From positions 1 through 6,591 of the forward strand of contig PCBE01000074.1 in assembly GCA_002731295.1 (NCBI GenBank): a stretch of DNA of 6,591 bases, given 5' to 3'. Both the position numbers and the translations under genes were made by a program. This document shows, piece by piece, positions 1 to 6,367 of the stretch (within the stretch, counting starts at the first letter, position 1; every line of letters begins with the position of its first letter). The DNA comes from Acidiferrobacteraceae bacterium. GTDB lineage: Bacteria; Pseudomonadota; Gammaproteobacteria; Arenicellales; UBA868. The notes beneath the pieces were generated by a model. It was not told the origin of the DNA and made no database searches. It was given only the letters and a program-made list of their open reading frames with translations.

Positions 1-620
1 GCAAAGGCTCGTTCTATTTCACCATCTAGATCCCGTGCTTCGGCGATGCCCGAGTCCTTGGTTGCCATAAAAGTACCTGGGGTGATCCAAAACCAGTTGA
101 TCGCGGCGTTTAGGCCCAGATAACATTGCGGCAGTCGATCGGGTTTGTCAGTAGGGTTTCCAAAGAAAAGGCAAGTGAAGCGATTCCCTATCAAGTCATC
201 GAGCAGTGTGATGGAGCGGTCGGGCAGTTCTAATCGTGGCTGTATAAACAAACGGCGCAGTGTGGCTTCTAGACGAGGTTGCTGGAAGGCATTTCTGCGC
301 GGGTAGCCGAATTCACGGGTCTGGGGCTCAACTTTGGCAAAACACCGACCCGTGGCTGTGAAGTACCAGGAGCCGTAGTCCTGAGCGACGTCGTCCAGTA
401 CTTCTTTGATCAGACCGACTGATTGGACTGTTCTCAGGGCCTCATCGTCAATGGATACGGCCCGTGGTTGTGAGACAGTCGACTCGTGTTGCTCGACCAG
501 CAGTGTTTTTATGCCGTCTTGTCCAAGCAGATTTGTTGTGATCAGACCGGTCGGACCAGCACCGACCACCACTACTTGATAATGTGTATCTTGAGTTCCA
601 GGCACTTTTGCTTGAGCCAC
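1..620 (-). CDS. MhpA-like FAD-dependent aromatic hydroxylase, 3' end outside window, large internal in-frame deletion
   Basis: The 206 visible codons begin like a class A flavoprotein monooxygenase of the 3-(3-hydroxyphenyl)propionate hydroxylase (MhpA) type. A beta strand and GAGPTG dinucleotide-binding motif (G20, G22, G25) are followed by an acidic residue after the next strand (E43), then RAVSIDDEALRT (53-64) and YPRRNAF (106-112). Such enzymes hydroxylate a phenol to a catechol with NAD(P)H and O2. After Arg123 the sequence jumps to LFIQPRLEL (124-132) and LLDDLIG (139-145), which in MhpA lies in the C-terminal domain near residue 400. The central substrate domain, the DG motif and the GDAAH FAD motif are therefore missing, though the frame stays open to the window edge. 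The chosen start is GTG at 620, with GGAAG only 3 bases upstream; GTG at 605 is the alternative, and there is no ATG before the FAD motif. It lies 41 bp after the FAH-family gene and is probably the last visible gene of that operon. Family assignment is firm; whether it is functional is doubtful. Confidence 0.75.
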   Translation of the reverse strand, partial: MAQAKVPGTQDTHYQVVVVGAGPTGLITTNLLGQDGIKTLLVEQHESTVSQPRAVSIDDEALRTVQSVGLIKEVLDDVAQDYGSWYFTATGRCFAKVEPQTREFGYPRRNAFQQPRLEATLRRLFIQPRLELPDRSITLLDDLIGNRFTCLFFGNPTDKPDRLPQCYLGLNAAINWFWITPGTFMATKDSGIAEARDLDGEIERAF

Positions 621-661
621 GCACTTCCGAGAAAGAAAGATCAGCCTTTTCGAGCGCCAGC

Positions 662-1516
662 CTAATCAATCGATTCTGCTTCAATAGGATTCTTAAGGAT
701 GCCGATTTTGCTGATTTCAACTTCAACAACATCACCTGGCTTCATGAAGACCTGGGGATCGCGTTTAAAGCCGACACCGCCCGGAGTTCCACTGACGATC
801 ACATCACCTGGCTCAAGGCGCGTAAACCGGGAGATATAGTTGATAAGAACGGGAATCGTAAATATCAAAAGATCGGTTGTCGCATGTTGCATGACTTCGC
901 CGTTGAGGCGTGTGGTCAGGGTAAGGGTGCTTGGATCGGGTATCTCGTCGGTGGTGACGAGCCACGGGCCGAATGGGCCGGTATGGCGAAAATTCTTACC
1001 CGGCGTGAACTGGCTGGTGTGTCGCTGCCAGTCTCTAACGGATCCATCGTTGTAGCAGGAATAGCCTGCGACATGTTCCAGCGCTTTGTCTTCAGGGATT
1101 TTCCAACCACCAGAGCCAATGACTACGGCGAGTTCCCCTTCGTAATCGAAACTGGTTGATTCCGCTGGCCGCCACATGGCTTCACCATCACCAATCTGGC
1201 TATTGGCAAACCGGGTAAACAGGGTAGGGAATTCAACTTCAGGACGTCCAGTTTCTTTCCGATGGCTCTCATAATTAAGACCCACACAGATTATTTTGTC
1301 GGGGTTGGTAATGGGAGGTAGAAGCTGGACATCGCTCAGAGCGACCCGTGGTGCGGTGTCGGCACTGCTTGAAATCAGCTTGGGATAGTCATCACCGATC
1401 AGAGACTTAAGATCGGGATGTGTACTGCCCAGCGTTTGTCCAATGTCGGTAATTGTATCGTTATCGACAAACCCATAACTCTGTTTCCCTGATCGGGTGA
1501 ATGTGACTAGCTTCAT
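662..1516 (-). CDS. Fumarylacetoacetate hydrolase (FAH) family protein
   Basis: This 284-residue protein has the short N-terminal domain of bacterial FAH-family enzymes (about 1-65) followed by the FAH catalytic fold. Visible family signatures are KIICVGLNY (74-82), FDYEGELAVVIG (123-134) with the metal-binding E126 and E128, CYNDGS with the third ligand D157, GKNF (173-176) followed by GPFGPW (180-185), and SGTPGGVG (242-249). The family uses Mg2+ or Mn2+ to act on 2-keto acids: C-C hydrolysis of fumarylpyruvate-like compounds, decarboxylation of meta-cleavage products (HpcE type), or keto-enol work on oxaloacetate. The neighbouring extradiol dioxygenase suggests it processes that enzyme's ring-fission product, but the exact reaction cannot be read from sequence. 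The ATG at 1516 is well supported by AGGAG at 1523-1527, six bases upstream and overlapping the stop codon of the preceding dioxygenase gene, so the two are likely translationally coupled. Confidence 0.93.
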   Translation of the reverse strand: MKLVTFTRSGKQSYGFVDNDTITDIGQTLGSTHPDLKSLIGDDYPKLISSSADTAPRVALSDVQLLPPITNPDKIICVGLNYESHRKETGRPEVEFPTLFTRFANSQIGDGEAMWRPAESTSFDYEGELAVVIGSGGWKIPEDKALEHVAGYSCYNDGSVRDWQRHTSQFTPGKNFRHTGPFGPWLVTTDEIPDPSTLTLTTRLNGEVMQHATTDLLIFTIPVLINYISRFTRLEPGDVIVSGTPGGVGFKRDPQVFMKPGDVVEVEISKIGILKNPIEAESID

Positions 1517-1525
1517 AAGATTCTC

Positions 1526-2362
1526 CTAGCTGCGAAGGTAACCGGATCCCCACAAGTTCAGTGCCTTTTCACCATGTGGCCAGATGCGCACCTGGCGTTC
1601 GGAGGTCAGCTGTTCCAGTTCAGCCGAGATCTCCACCCAGTTACCGTCGGGATCGTTTATCATAAAAAAAAGATTATTGCCTGGGCCATGTCGTCCAGGT
1701 CCCCAGACGATTTTGACATCCAGATCGGCCAGGTGATCTGCCCAATCCCGGATGAGGCTCCATTCTCCGGCTTCGTAGGCATGATGGTCCAGTCGTTTTT
1801 CGCTGGCTTTGAAAAAGGCAAAGCTATGGTGTTCATCGTCGCTGTTTAGAAAACAGGCACGAAGATCACCAGTTTCATCCTCGACGCGGTCTGTAATGGC
1901 AAACCCCAGTTGTCCTGCATAGAAATCGAGCATCGGAGCCATCTCGTCTGTAGCCACAACGAGGTGTTGTAGCCGCGCCGGCATCGCGGAGTTATTTGAA
2001 ATAGCGGTAGAACGACCAAACACCAGTCGATTGTTATCAGGATCCGTCAGTGAAAATGCATGATCAGAAAACAAGGGACTTGGTGACTCATCCAGGGTGA
2101 TGCCGGCACTTTCCAGGCTACGGCGAAGCTGTGTCAGGCCTGCATCGGAGTCGAATCCATAGGCACCGAATCCCAGTTTGCGTGAGGAACCACTTCCAAT
2201 CAGCAGCTTCCTTTCCGCACCTTCAACCATAATCAGTGACCCCTGGATCGTTTGGGTCATGCGCAGGGTTTCGCAGTAGAAGTTGGCCAGATTGCTCGGA
2301 TCGTCTGATTCGAGCATTACATGGTCGAGCCGGGCCGGGTTATCTTGCCAATGAATAGTCAC
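1526..2362 (-). CDS. Type I extradiol (VOC superfamily) ring-cleavage dioxygenase
   Basis: This 278-residue protein contains two vicinal-oxygen-chelate domains, residues about 10-118 and 129-250, the layout of catechol 2,3-dioxygenase and 2,3-dihydroxybiphenyl dioxygenase. The C-terminal domain holds the complete 2-His-1-Glu metal site: H133 in RLQHLVV, H193 in LDHHAYEA and E244 in NWVEISAE. H225 in GPGRHGPGNN matches the second-shell histidine that assists O2 activation in homoprotocatechuate 2,3-dioxygenase. The segment DPDGNWVE (237-244) is the usual family signature. The enzyme should cleave a catechol next to one hydroxyl using Fe(II) or Mn(II); the substrate is unknown. The start is GTG at 2362, 18 bp after the ubiX-like stop, with only a weak AGG upstream; no ATG lies ahead of the first VOC strand. 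The next gene's ribosome site overlaps its stop codon. The last 28 residues form a tail beyond the second VOC domain. Confidence 0.93.
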   Translation of the reverse strand: MTIHWQDNPARLDHVMLESDDPSNLANFYCETLRMTQTIQGSLIMVEGAERKLLIGSGSSRKLGFGAYGFDSDAGLTQLRRSLESAGITLDESPSPLFSDHAFSLTDPDNNRLVFGRSTAISNNSAMPARLQHLVVATDEMAPMLDFYAGQLGFAITDRVEDETGDLRACFLNSDDEHHSFAFFKASEKRLDHHAYEAGEWSLIRDWADHLADLDVKIVWGPGRHGPGNNLFFMINDPDGNWVEISAELEQLTSERQVRIWPHGEKALNLWGSGYLRS

Positions 2363-2380
2363 GAGTTGCAGGCCTGATGA

Positions 2381-2962
2381 TTATGTCCTTGTTGATCCTG
2401 CCCAGCGTTCAAACAGGTCTTCGGGTAGTTCAATGTCAAACTGATCGAGTACTCGATTTACAGTCTGATTTATCAGGTCGTCAATTGTAGCTGGCCGATG
2501 ATAGAAGGCGGGCATAGCGGGAAGAAGTGTTGCACCAATTTCGATCGAACGAGTCATCAACTGCGTATGGCCCAGGTGTAACGGCGTCTCCCGAAGAACC
2601 AGGACTAGTTTTCGTTGTTCTTTGAGAACCACATCAGCAGCACGCACAAGCAGATTATCTGCATAGCTGTTGGCAATGCCGGAAAGCGTCTTTATCGAGC
2701 ACGGGATAACGGCCATGCCGGACGTTTGGTAAGAACCAGACGAGACGCTGGCGGCGATATCATGATCTGGAAACACCTCGTCCGCCAGTTGCTCCACCTG
2801 ATCCACTTTATAGTCTGTTTCCAGCACTATTGTACGCTTGGCAGCTTTACTGATGATTAGGTGGGTGTCGATTTCCGTCAGTGTCTGAAGAACCTCAAGC
2901 AAGCGGATGCCATAGATCGCGCCACTGGCGCCGGAGATTCCAACGATAAGGCGTTGTTTCAT
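2381..2962 (-). CDS. ubiX: UbiX-type flavin prenyltransferase
   Basis: This 193-residue protein has the normal length and all main signatures of the UbiX/Pad1 family: VGISGASGAIYG (7-18) at the FMN site with S13, a serine after strand 2 (S38), SGSYQTSGMAVIPCS (75-89), KTLSGIANSYADNL (91-104), the LRETPL loop (123-128) with R124 and E125, and PAFYHRP (151-157). Such enzymes join dimethylallyl phosphate to reduced FMN to make prenylated FMN, the cofactor of UbiD decarboxylases; they do not decarboxylate themselves. Its ATG overlaps the stop of the UbiD-like gene in an ATGA arrangement (2959-2962), and an AGGGG abuts the start, so translation is probably coupled. Pairing with the UbiD-like gene makes a dedicated cofactor supply the likely role. 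Whether it also serves ubiquinone synthesis cannot be told. Confidence 0.96.
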   Translation of the reverse strand: MKQRLIVGISGASGAIYGIRLLEVLQTLTEIDTHLIISKAAKRTIVLETDYKVDQVEQLADEVFPDHDIAASVSSGSYQTSGMAVIPCSIKTLSGIANSYADNLLVRAADVVLKEQRKLVLVLRETPLHLGHTQLMTRSIEIGATLLPAMPAFYHRPATIDDLINQTVNRVLDQFDIELPEDLFERWAGSTRT

Positions 2963-4617
2963 CCCCTGACGAGTCCGATTCTGGCCTTTGGCCTGGCTTG
3001 ATCGTTGGCGGCTTCGGTCAAGCGAGTCTGTTCCTGTGAGGCCTGGATTCCAGCATGGTGCTGGGTATGGCGCACATCCAGACGGATACGGTCCTTGAGC
3101 GACGGTCCACCGCTGTGCCGGTGGCTAGCGCTAACATCATGTCGGATCCGCTCTTTGAGCGAGGGGCGGGTCGCGTGTGCGACGGCCATCCTGATATCGG
3201 CTGCGATTCGCTCTTTCAACGGCAGGCTCTTTGCTCGGGGTTGCTCAATTTCCGGTACCTGGATCGAATAGTCGCCGATGTCAACTGGTTTGTAGTTGGC
3301 TCTGTCGTATTCAGTGGTGTGTGGATAAGGTCGGCAACAATCGAAACCGACCTTCGTGCCGAGGTAGTCCGGAAAAGTGGGATTCAGGCCGTGACCGAAG
3401 CTGTTTTCTATGGTGACGATACCGGTATTCGCGTTTAGACGCGTAGCCATAGCCCATTCGACGTCGGATGAGTTGCGAATATCGACATCTTCATCAACGA
3501 CAGTGACCATCTTCAGTGGCGGAAAGGCGCTGAAGGTGGCCATGACCGCCTGTTTAGACCAGCCGGCACGTTGCTGTTCGATTTGAACGACAGCGTGGTA
3601 GAACCCGCATCCGCCATGGCTAAAGTAGACATCCCGGGTCCCGGGAACCTGACGTTGCAGGGTCGCCAGCACATTGGCTTCTCCCAGCAGTCCAACGGAA
3701 TTCCATACTTCGCTGCCGGATAAGATGGTCTGGAATACAGGATTGGGCCGTGCATGAATGGCACGGACATGCACAACTGGTCGAGGCTCACGACTTGCGT
3801 AGTAGCCAGTAACTTCTGCAAAGGGACCTTCATCACCGAGCTCGCCTGGAATCATTTCGCATTCCAGCGCGTACATGGCATTGGCCACGATGTGTACCGG
3901 TAGGGTGCGGCCGTGTACCAGTTCGAGCGCGGCACCATGAAACTCGCTTGCAATCCCAAGTTCGTCCGTGTCCGGCGGCGCAGCTTCGGCCGGCGTAGCA
4001 GCTGCAAAATGGAGACCTGGGCCAACACCACAATTCAGGGAGAATGTTAAGGATTCATTCCTCTGCTTTGCTTTTTCTAGGTACAGACCCAAATGCCGGC
4101 CTGCATCGATGTTGATGTGAAGGGTATCTTTGTTGACAACCATGAACCTTTGAATAGAAGCGTTTCGCACACCGGTTTCTGGGTCCCGCGCGATGACAAC
4201 CGCCGCGTCAAAATATGGTCCTCCATCTTTTATAGCGTGAATGGGTATAGGCAGAGTCGATAGATCCAGTGGGTACGTGCCCCCGTCAAGAATCGGCCCG
4301 TGTTCGACCATGACTGGGGGTACAGGATTTTTTTGCCAGTTCTGGATACAGCCACTGACAAAGCCCGCCAGGGTAGCCTCTTCCTGCGCCATCAGTTGTG
4401 CCAGTAATTCTCTTGACCAGTACAGGCCCGTGAACACGGGCACGTCGTAACCTTTTACCTTTTCGAACAGCACCGCGCGCGGTGTCGATTCGAAGTGGGC
4501 AGCGATGCCGGCAAGGTCAAATTTTGGGTCAACCTCTGTGGTCACGCGGGTTAGTCGGCCACATGAGTCGAGGTGGTCAATGATGGTTCTTAGATCAGCT
4601 AGATGATTGGCGGTCAT
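2959..4617 (-). CDS. UbiD-family prenylated-FMN-dependent decarboxylase with a repeat-bearing C-terminal extension
   Basis: The 552-residue protein is a UbiD-family decarboxylase through about residue 455. The catalytic triad known from Fdc1 is visible as R157 (in IQRFMVV), E263 and E268 (in DEGPFAEVTGYY, where the usual Gly before the second Glu is Ala267). Other family landmarks are VVDEDVDI (373-380), VEWAMATR (386-393) and PHTTEYDRANYKPVD (432-446). The family reversibly decarboxylates aromatic, heteroaromatic or acrylic acids using prenylated FMN, here presumably supplied by the adjoining UbiX. The substrate is not identifiable. A tail of about 90 residues (464-552) carries three 20-residue repeats and then a polar stretch, making the protein longer than the roughly 450-500 residues usual in the family. 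I chose ATG 4617 because GAGG lies seven bases upstream; an in-frame start 18 codons further up at 4671 has no such support and would only add a polar stretch. It is the first gene of the five-gene unit. Confidence 0.95.
   Translation of the reverse strand: MTANHLADLRTIIDHLDSCGRLTRVTTEVDPKFDLAGIAAHFESTPRAVLFEKVKGYDVPVFTGLYWSRELLAQLMAQEEATLAGFVSGCIQNWQKNPVPPVMVEHGPILDGGTYPLDLSTLPIPIHAIKDGGPYFDAAVVIARDPETGVRNASIQRFMVVNKDTLHINIDAGRHLGLYLEKAKQRNESLTFSLNCGVGPGLHFAAATPAEAAPPDTDELGIASEFHGAALELVHGRTLPVHIVANAMYALECEMIPGELGDEGPFAEVTGYYASREPRPVVHVRAIHARPNPVFQTILSGSEVWNSVGLLGEANVLATLQRQVPGTRDVYFSHGGCGFYHAVVQIEQQRAGWSKQAVMATFSAFPPLKMVTVVDEDVDIRNSSDVEWAMATRLNANTGIVTIENSFGHGLNPTFPDYLGTKVGFDCCRPYPHTTEYDRANYKPVDIGDYSIQVPEIEQPRAKSLPLKERIAADIRMAVAHATRPSLKERIRHDVSASHRHSGGPSLKDRIRLDVRHTQHHAGIQASQEQTRLTEAANDQARPKARIGLVRG
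3049..3228 (-). repeat. Three tandem 60-bp coding repeats (20-residue period) in the UbiD-like tail
   Basis: Codons 464-523 of the UbiD-like gene form three imperfect copies with an exact 20-residue period. The cores are PLKERIAADI, SLKERIRHDV and SLKDRIRLDV, each followed seven or so residues later by a histidine at an equivalent place (481, 501, 521). Leucine, lysine and arginine codons in the core differ between copies (ttg/ctc/ctc, aaa/aaa/aag, cga/cgg/cgt) while the residues stay the same, which points to selection on the protein rather than a recent DNA duplication. Each unit looks like a short amphipathic helix plus a polar linker. Function unknown. Confidence 0.85.
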
Positions 4618-4624
4618 GTCTATA

Positions 4625-4628
4625 CCTC
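4625..4628 (-). promoter_or_regulatory. Ribosome binding site deciding the UbiD-like start
   Basis: GAGG on the minus strand lies seven bases before ATG 4617. No comparable site precedes the earlier in-frame start at 4671, so the shorter 552-residue product is preferred. Confidence 0.75.
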
Positions 4629-4712
4629 GGCGATGGTCTACAGGGTGGCTAGAGAGCGATGACGCACTCACCCAGTCGGGCCCGAGCTTCCCACTTTGAC
4701 TTTGATGACATC

Positions 4713-4741
4713 AGGATAAGTATAAAGACGCAGTAAATCAA
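4713..4741 (-). promoter_or_regulatory. Candidate sigma-70 promoter for the five-gene unit
   Basis: On the minus strand TTGATT (4741-4736) is followed after 17 bases by TATCCT (4718-4713), each matching four of six consensus bases. A better -10-like hexamer, TATACT (4724-4719), lies in between but has no -35 box at the right distance. Transcription would start near 4705, leaving a leader of about 90 bases before the UbiD-like ATG. Placement is by eye only. Confidence 0.35.
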
Positions 4742-4750
4742 GATAGTTAC

Positions 4751-4765
4751 GTTACAGACTGTAAC
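4751..4765. promoter_or_regulatory. Perfect 15-bp palindrome, candidate operator
   Basis: GTTACAGACTGTAAC has seven-base arms around one central base. It is nested in a wider inverted repeat, TAGTTAC (4744-4750) with GTAACTA (4761-4767), and an extra GTTAC half-site abuts it at 4746-4750. It lies ten bases upstream of the candidate -35 box of the five-gene unit. Size and symmetry fit a dimeric repressor or activator of the TetR, GntR or MarR kind, but no regulator gene is in the window to pair it with. It is AT-balanced and has no T-run, so it is not a terminator. Confidence 0.55.
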
Positions 4766-4774
4766 TAGATTCTT

Positions 4775-4793
4775 GATCTGTGCCAGCACGATC
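4775..4793. repeat. Imperfect inverted repeat in the intergenic gap
   Basis: GATCTGTGC, two bases (CA), then GCACGATC: the arms pair over eight bases with a single bulged T. It sits 21 bases beyond the ACMSD stop codon and upstream of the 15-bp palindrome. There is no following T-tract on either strand, so it is a poor intrinsic terminator. A second protein-binding site or an mRNA 3' stabilising hairpin for the dioxygenase-ACMSD transcript is possible. Confidence 0.35.
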
Positions 4794-4813
4794 TTTGAAT
4801 GAGTACAAATCAG

Positions 4814-5812
4814 CTATTTAGGGAGCAAAAAAAACGACTTTGCGTTAAGACCGAGTATTTTCGATTGCTCGTCAGGGGAAATACTCGCGGCTGAACGTAT
4901 CAGTGCGCCCATATCCTGTTCACCGAGGGGAAAAGGGTAGTCCGTGCCGAACATCACGCGCTCCTCACCCATGACGTCGATCAGCAAACGTAGCGCAGCT
5001 TCGTCAAAAACGGCCGAATCGACACTGAACCGGGATACGTAGCTCGACGGGAGATTAGGGCATTTTTCGCGAACAATATCGCGCTGACGCCAGGCATTGT
5101 CTACTCGGCCGAGCAAAAATACAAAACTACCACCGCCGTGCGCGAAGCACAGTTTGAGAGATTCTGGAAGTCGCTCAAAGGCACCGGAAAGAATCAGGTA
5201 CAGTATGGAAAGTTGAGTCTCCGCCGGCATCGCGACCAGCCACTGCATCATGTAGCGATCCATTCTTTCCCGACCCAGCATGTCCCAGGGGTGGACCAGT
5301 ACAGGCGCATCGATACTGGCACAATGCTGAAGAAAGGTAATGAGTCCTTCGTCGTCAAGATCCCGGTCAGCAACATGATTGCCAATTTGGACTCCACGGT
5401 GACCGTGGGCGATTGCGCGTTCGAGTTCGCGGCAGGACGCATCGGTATCCTGCAGGGGTACCTGAGCGAGTGCGGTGATGCGCCCGTTTGATCGGGCACA
5501 CATCTCTAGCGCCAGATCGTTGAACAAGCGGGCACAATCTTCAGCTTCACTGAGCTTGCGCTGATAGGCAAAGAGCAACGGGGTCACACACATGATCTGA
5601 TGGTGAACACCGTCACGGTCCATCTCTTCGAGTCGTTTACTGATATCCCAACAGGCAGAGTACACGGGTCTGTATTCACGTTCGCCCAGCATCAGCATAC
5701 CGCGATCGTGATCGAGCCGTCTCAGCCAGGGCCAGTCCGGAGTTCCAAACCGGGTTGCCAGATCCGGCCAGGTCTCCGGCAAAAAGTGACTGTGGATATC
5801 GATGGTCTCCAT
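4814..5812 (-). CDS. nbaD: 2-amino-3-carboxymuconate-6-semialdehyde decarboxylase (ACMSD)
   Basis: This 332-residue protein of the amidohydrolase superfamily carries the full ACMSD active site. The zinc ligands are H7 and H9 (IDIHSHF), H174 (VLVHPWD) and D291 (FGTDYPFPLGE), and H225 (CFAHGGGSF) matches the catalytic histidine. R48 and R236 correspond, with a constant offset of three, to the substrate carboxylate-binding arginines R51 and R239 of the Pseudomonas fluorescens enzyme. It removes the 3-carboxylate of 2-amino-3-carboxymuconate semialdehyde to give 2-aminomuconate semialdehyde, keeping the unstable intermediate from cyclising to quinolinate. The gene follows the 3-hydroxyanthranilate dioxygenase by 9 bp, which supplies its substrate. 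I chose ATG 5812, seven bases after a GAGG; TTG 5818 would add two residues but has no spaced ribosome site. No dehydrogenase for the next step is in the window. Confidence 0.95.
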   Translation of the reverse strand: METIDIHSHFLPETWPDLATRFGTPDWPWLRRLDHDRGMLMLGEREYRPVYSACWDISKRLEEMDRDGVHHQIMCVTPLLFAYQRKLSEAEDCARLFNDLALEMCARSNGRITALAQVPLQDTDASCRELERAIAHGHRGVQIGNHVADRDLDDEGLITFLQHCASIDAPVLVHPWDMLGRERMDRYMMQWLVAMPAETQLSILYLILSGAFERLPESLKLCFAHGGGSFVFLLGRVDNAWRQRDIVREKCPNLPSSYVSRFSVDSAVFDEAALRLLIDVMGEERVMFGTDYPFPLGEQDMGALIRSAASISPDEQSKILGLNAKSFFLLPK

Positions 5813-5819
5813 GAACAAA

Positions 5820-5823
5820 CCTC
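5820..5823 (-). promoter_or_regulatory. Ribosome binding site deciding the ACMSD start
   Basis: GAGG overlaps the TGA stop of the upstream dioxygenase gene and stands seven bases before ATG 5812, favouring that codon over TTG 5818 and suggesting coupled translation. Confidence 0.7.
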
Positions 5824-6367
5824 AGACAACGGCCCATCCAGCTGGTGGTTCTTGGCCCGGGTGAATCGCCCCACAGTGGGGACAGCATCTGTGCGATTCG
5901 TTTTCATAAAAAGCGTCAAACAATGGCGGGAGGTCCGCGACGATGTCCTTGATCTCTACTTCCACTCGATGTACCAGTTGGCCACAGTCGAAGCAGAACC
6001 ACTCGAAGCCGTCTTTCATCCCGGAATGCCGGGCACCTTCAACCACCAGGCCGATCGAATCGACGACGGGCCGTTGAGGAGAATGGCGAACATGCGCAGG
6101 TAGAAAGAAAACCTCACCTTCGCGTATGGGTATATCGTAAATCTCTCCGTTTTCGGCAATTTTTAATAGCATGTCCCCGGCATACTGGTAGAAGAACTCT
6201 TCTGCCGGGTCATCGTGGAAGTCAACGCGTTGATTGGGGCCGCCGACCACCATCACCACCATGTCGGACTGCTCGTCGAATAGATGTTTATTTGCAACTG
6301 GAGGCTTGAGCAGGTGCTGATGCCGTCGTATCCAGTCCTCGAAATTAAACGCTGCGCGCTGCGTCAT
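5822..6367 (-). CDS. nbaC: 3-hydroxyanthranilate 3,4-dioxygenase
   Basis: This 181-residue single-cupin protein matches the bacterial 3-hydroxyanthranilate dioxygenase family over its whole length. The Fe(II) ligands are H51, E57 (in DFHDDPAEEFFYQ) and H95, and the substrate-binding residues R47, R99 and E110 are all present at the positions I know from the Cupriavidus metallidurans enzyme. The C-terminal rubredoxin-like metal site of the bacterial form is intact, with C125, C128, C162 and C165 (CFDC and CPHC); C161 is an extra neighbouring cysteine. The enzyme opens the ring of 3-hydroxyanthranilate with O2, yielding 2-amino-3-carboxymuconate semialdehyde, the substrate of the ACMSD encoded 9 bp downstream. 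The pair occurs in tryptophan/kynurenine catabolism and in the 2-nitrobenzoate (nba) pathway; which one applies here depends on genes outside the window. ATG 6367 is preceded at seven bases by GGGG, a weak ribosome site. Confidence 0.96.
   Translation of the reverse strand: MTQRAAFNFEDWIRRHQHLLKPPVANKHLFDEQSDMVVMVVGGPNQRVDFHDDPAEEFFYQYAGDMLLKIAENGEIYDIPIREGEVFFLPAHVRHSPQRPVVDSIGLVVEGARHSGMKDGFEWFCFDCGQLVHRVEVEIKDIVADLPPLFDAFYENESHRCCPHCGAIHPGQEPPAGWAVV

Noticed and set aside
448..735. Minus-strand open frame of 95 codons
   Set aside because: It is an alternate frame across the end of the FAH-family gene and the start of the hydroxylase gene, whose GAGPTG-containing frame is the real one.
584..1159. 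Plus-strand open frame of 191 codons
   Set aside because: It is antisense to the FAH-family gene, whose metal-binding and fold motifs are clear, and its translation has no recognisable domain.
3049..3228. CRISPR or other DNA-level repeat array
   Set aside because: The three units are in frame within the UbiD-like gene, diverged at synonymous positions, and have no spacer structure.
3055..3438. Plus-strand open frame of 127 codons over the UbiD-like tail
   Set aside because: It is antisense to a gene with clear family motifs. The repeat codons vary at synonymous sites in the minus-strand frame, so selection acts there.
4618..4671. An 18-residue N-terminal extension of the UbiD-like protein from 4671
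   Set aside because: The internal ATG at 4617 has a well-spaced GAGG and the extension has no family counterpart.
4775..4793. Intrinsic terminator after the ACMSD gene
   Set aside because: An imperfect hairpin is present but no T-tract follows on the transcribed strand.
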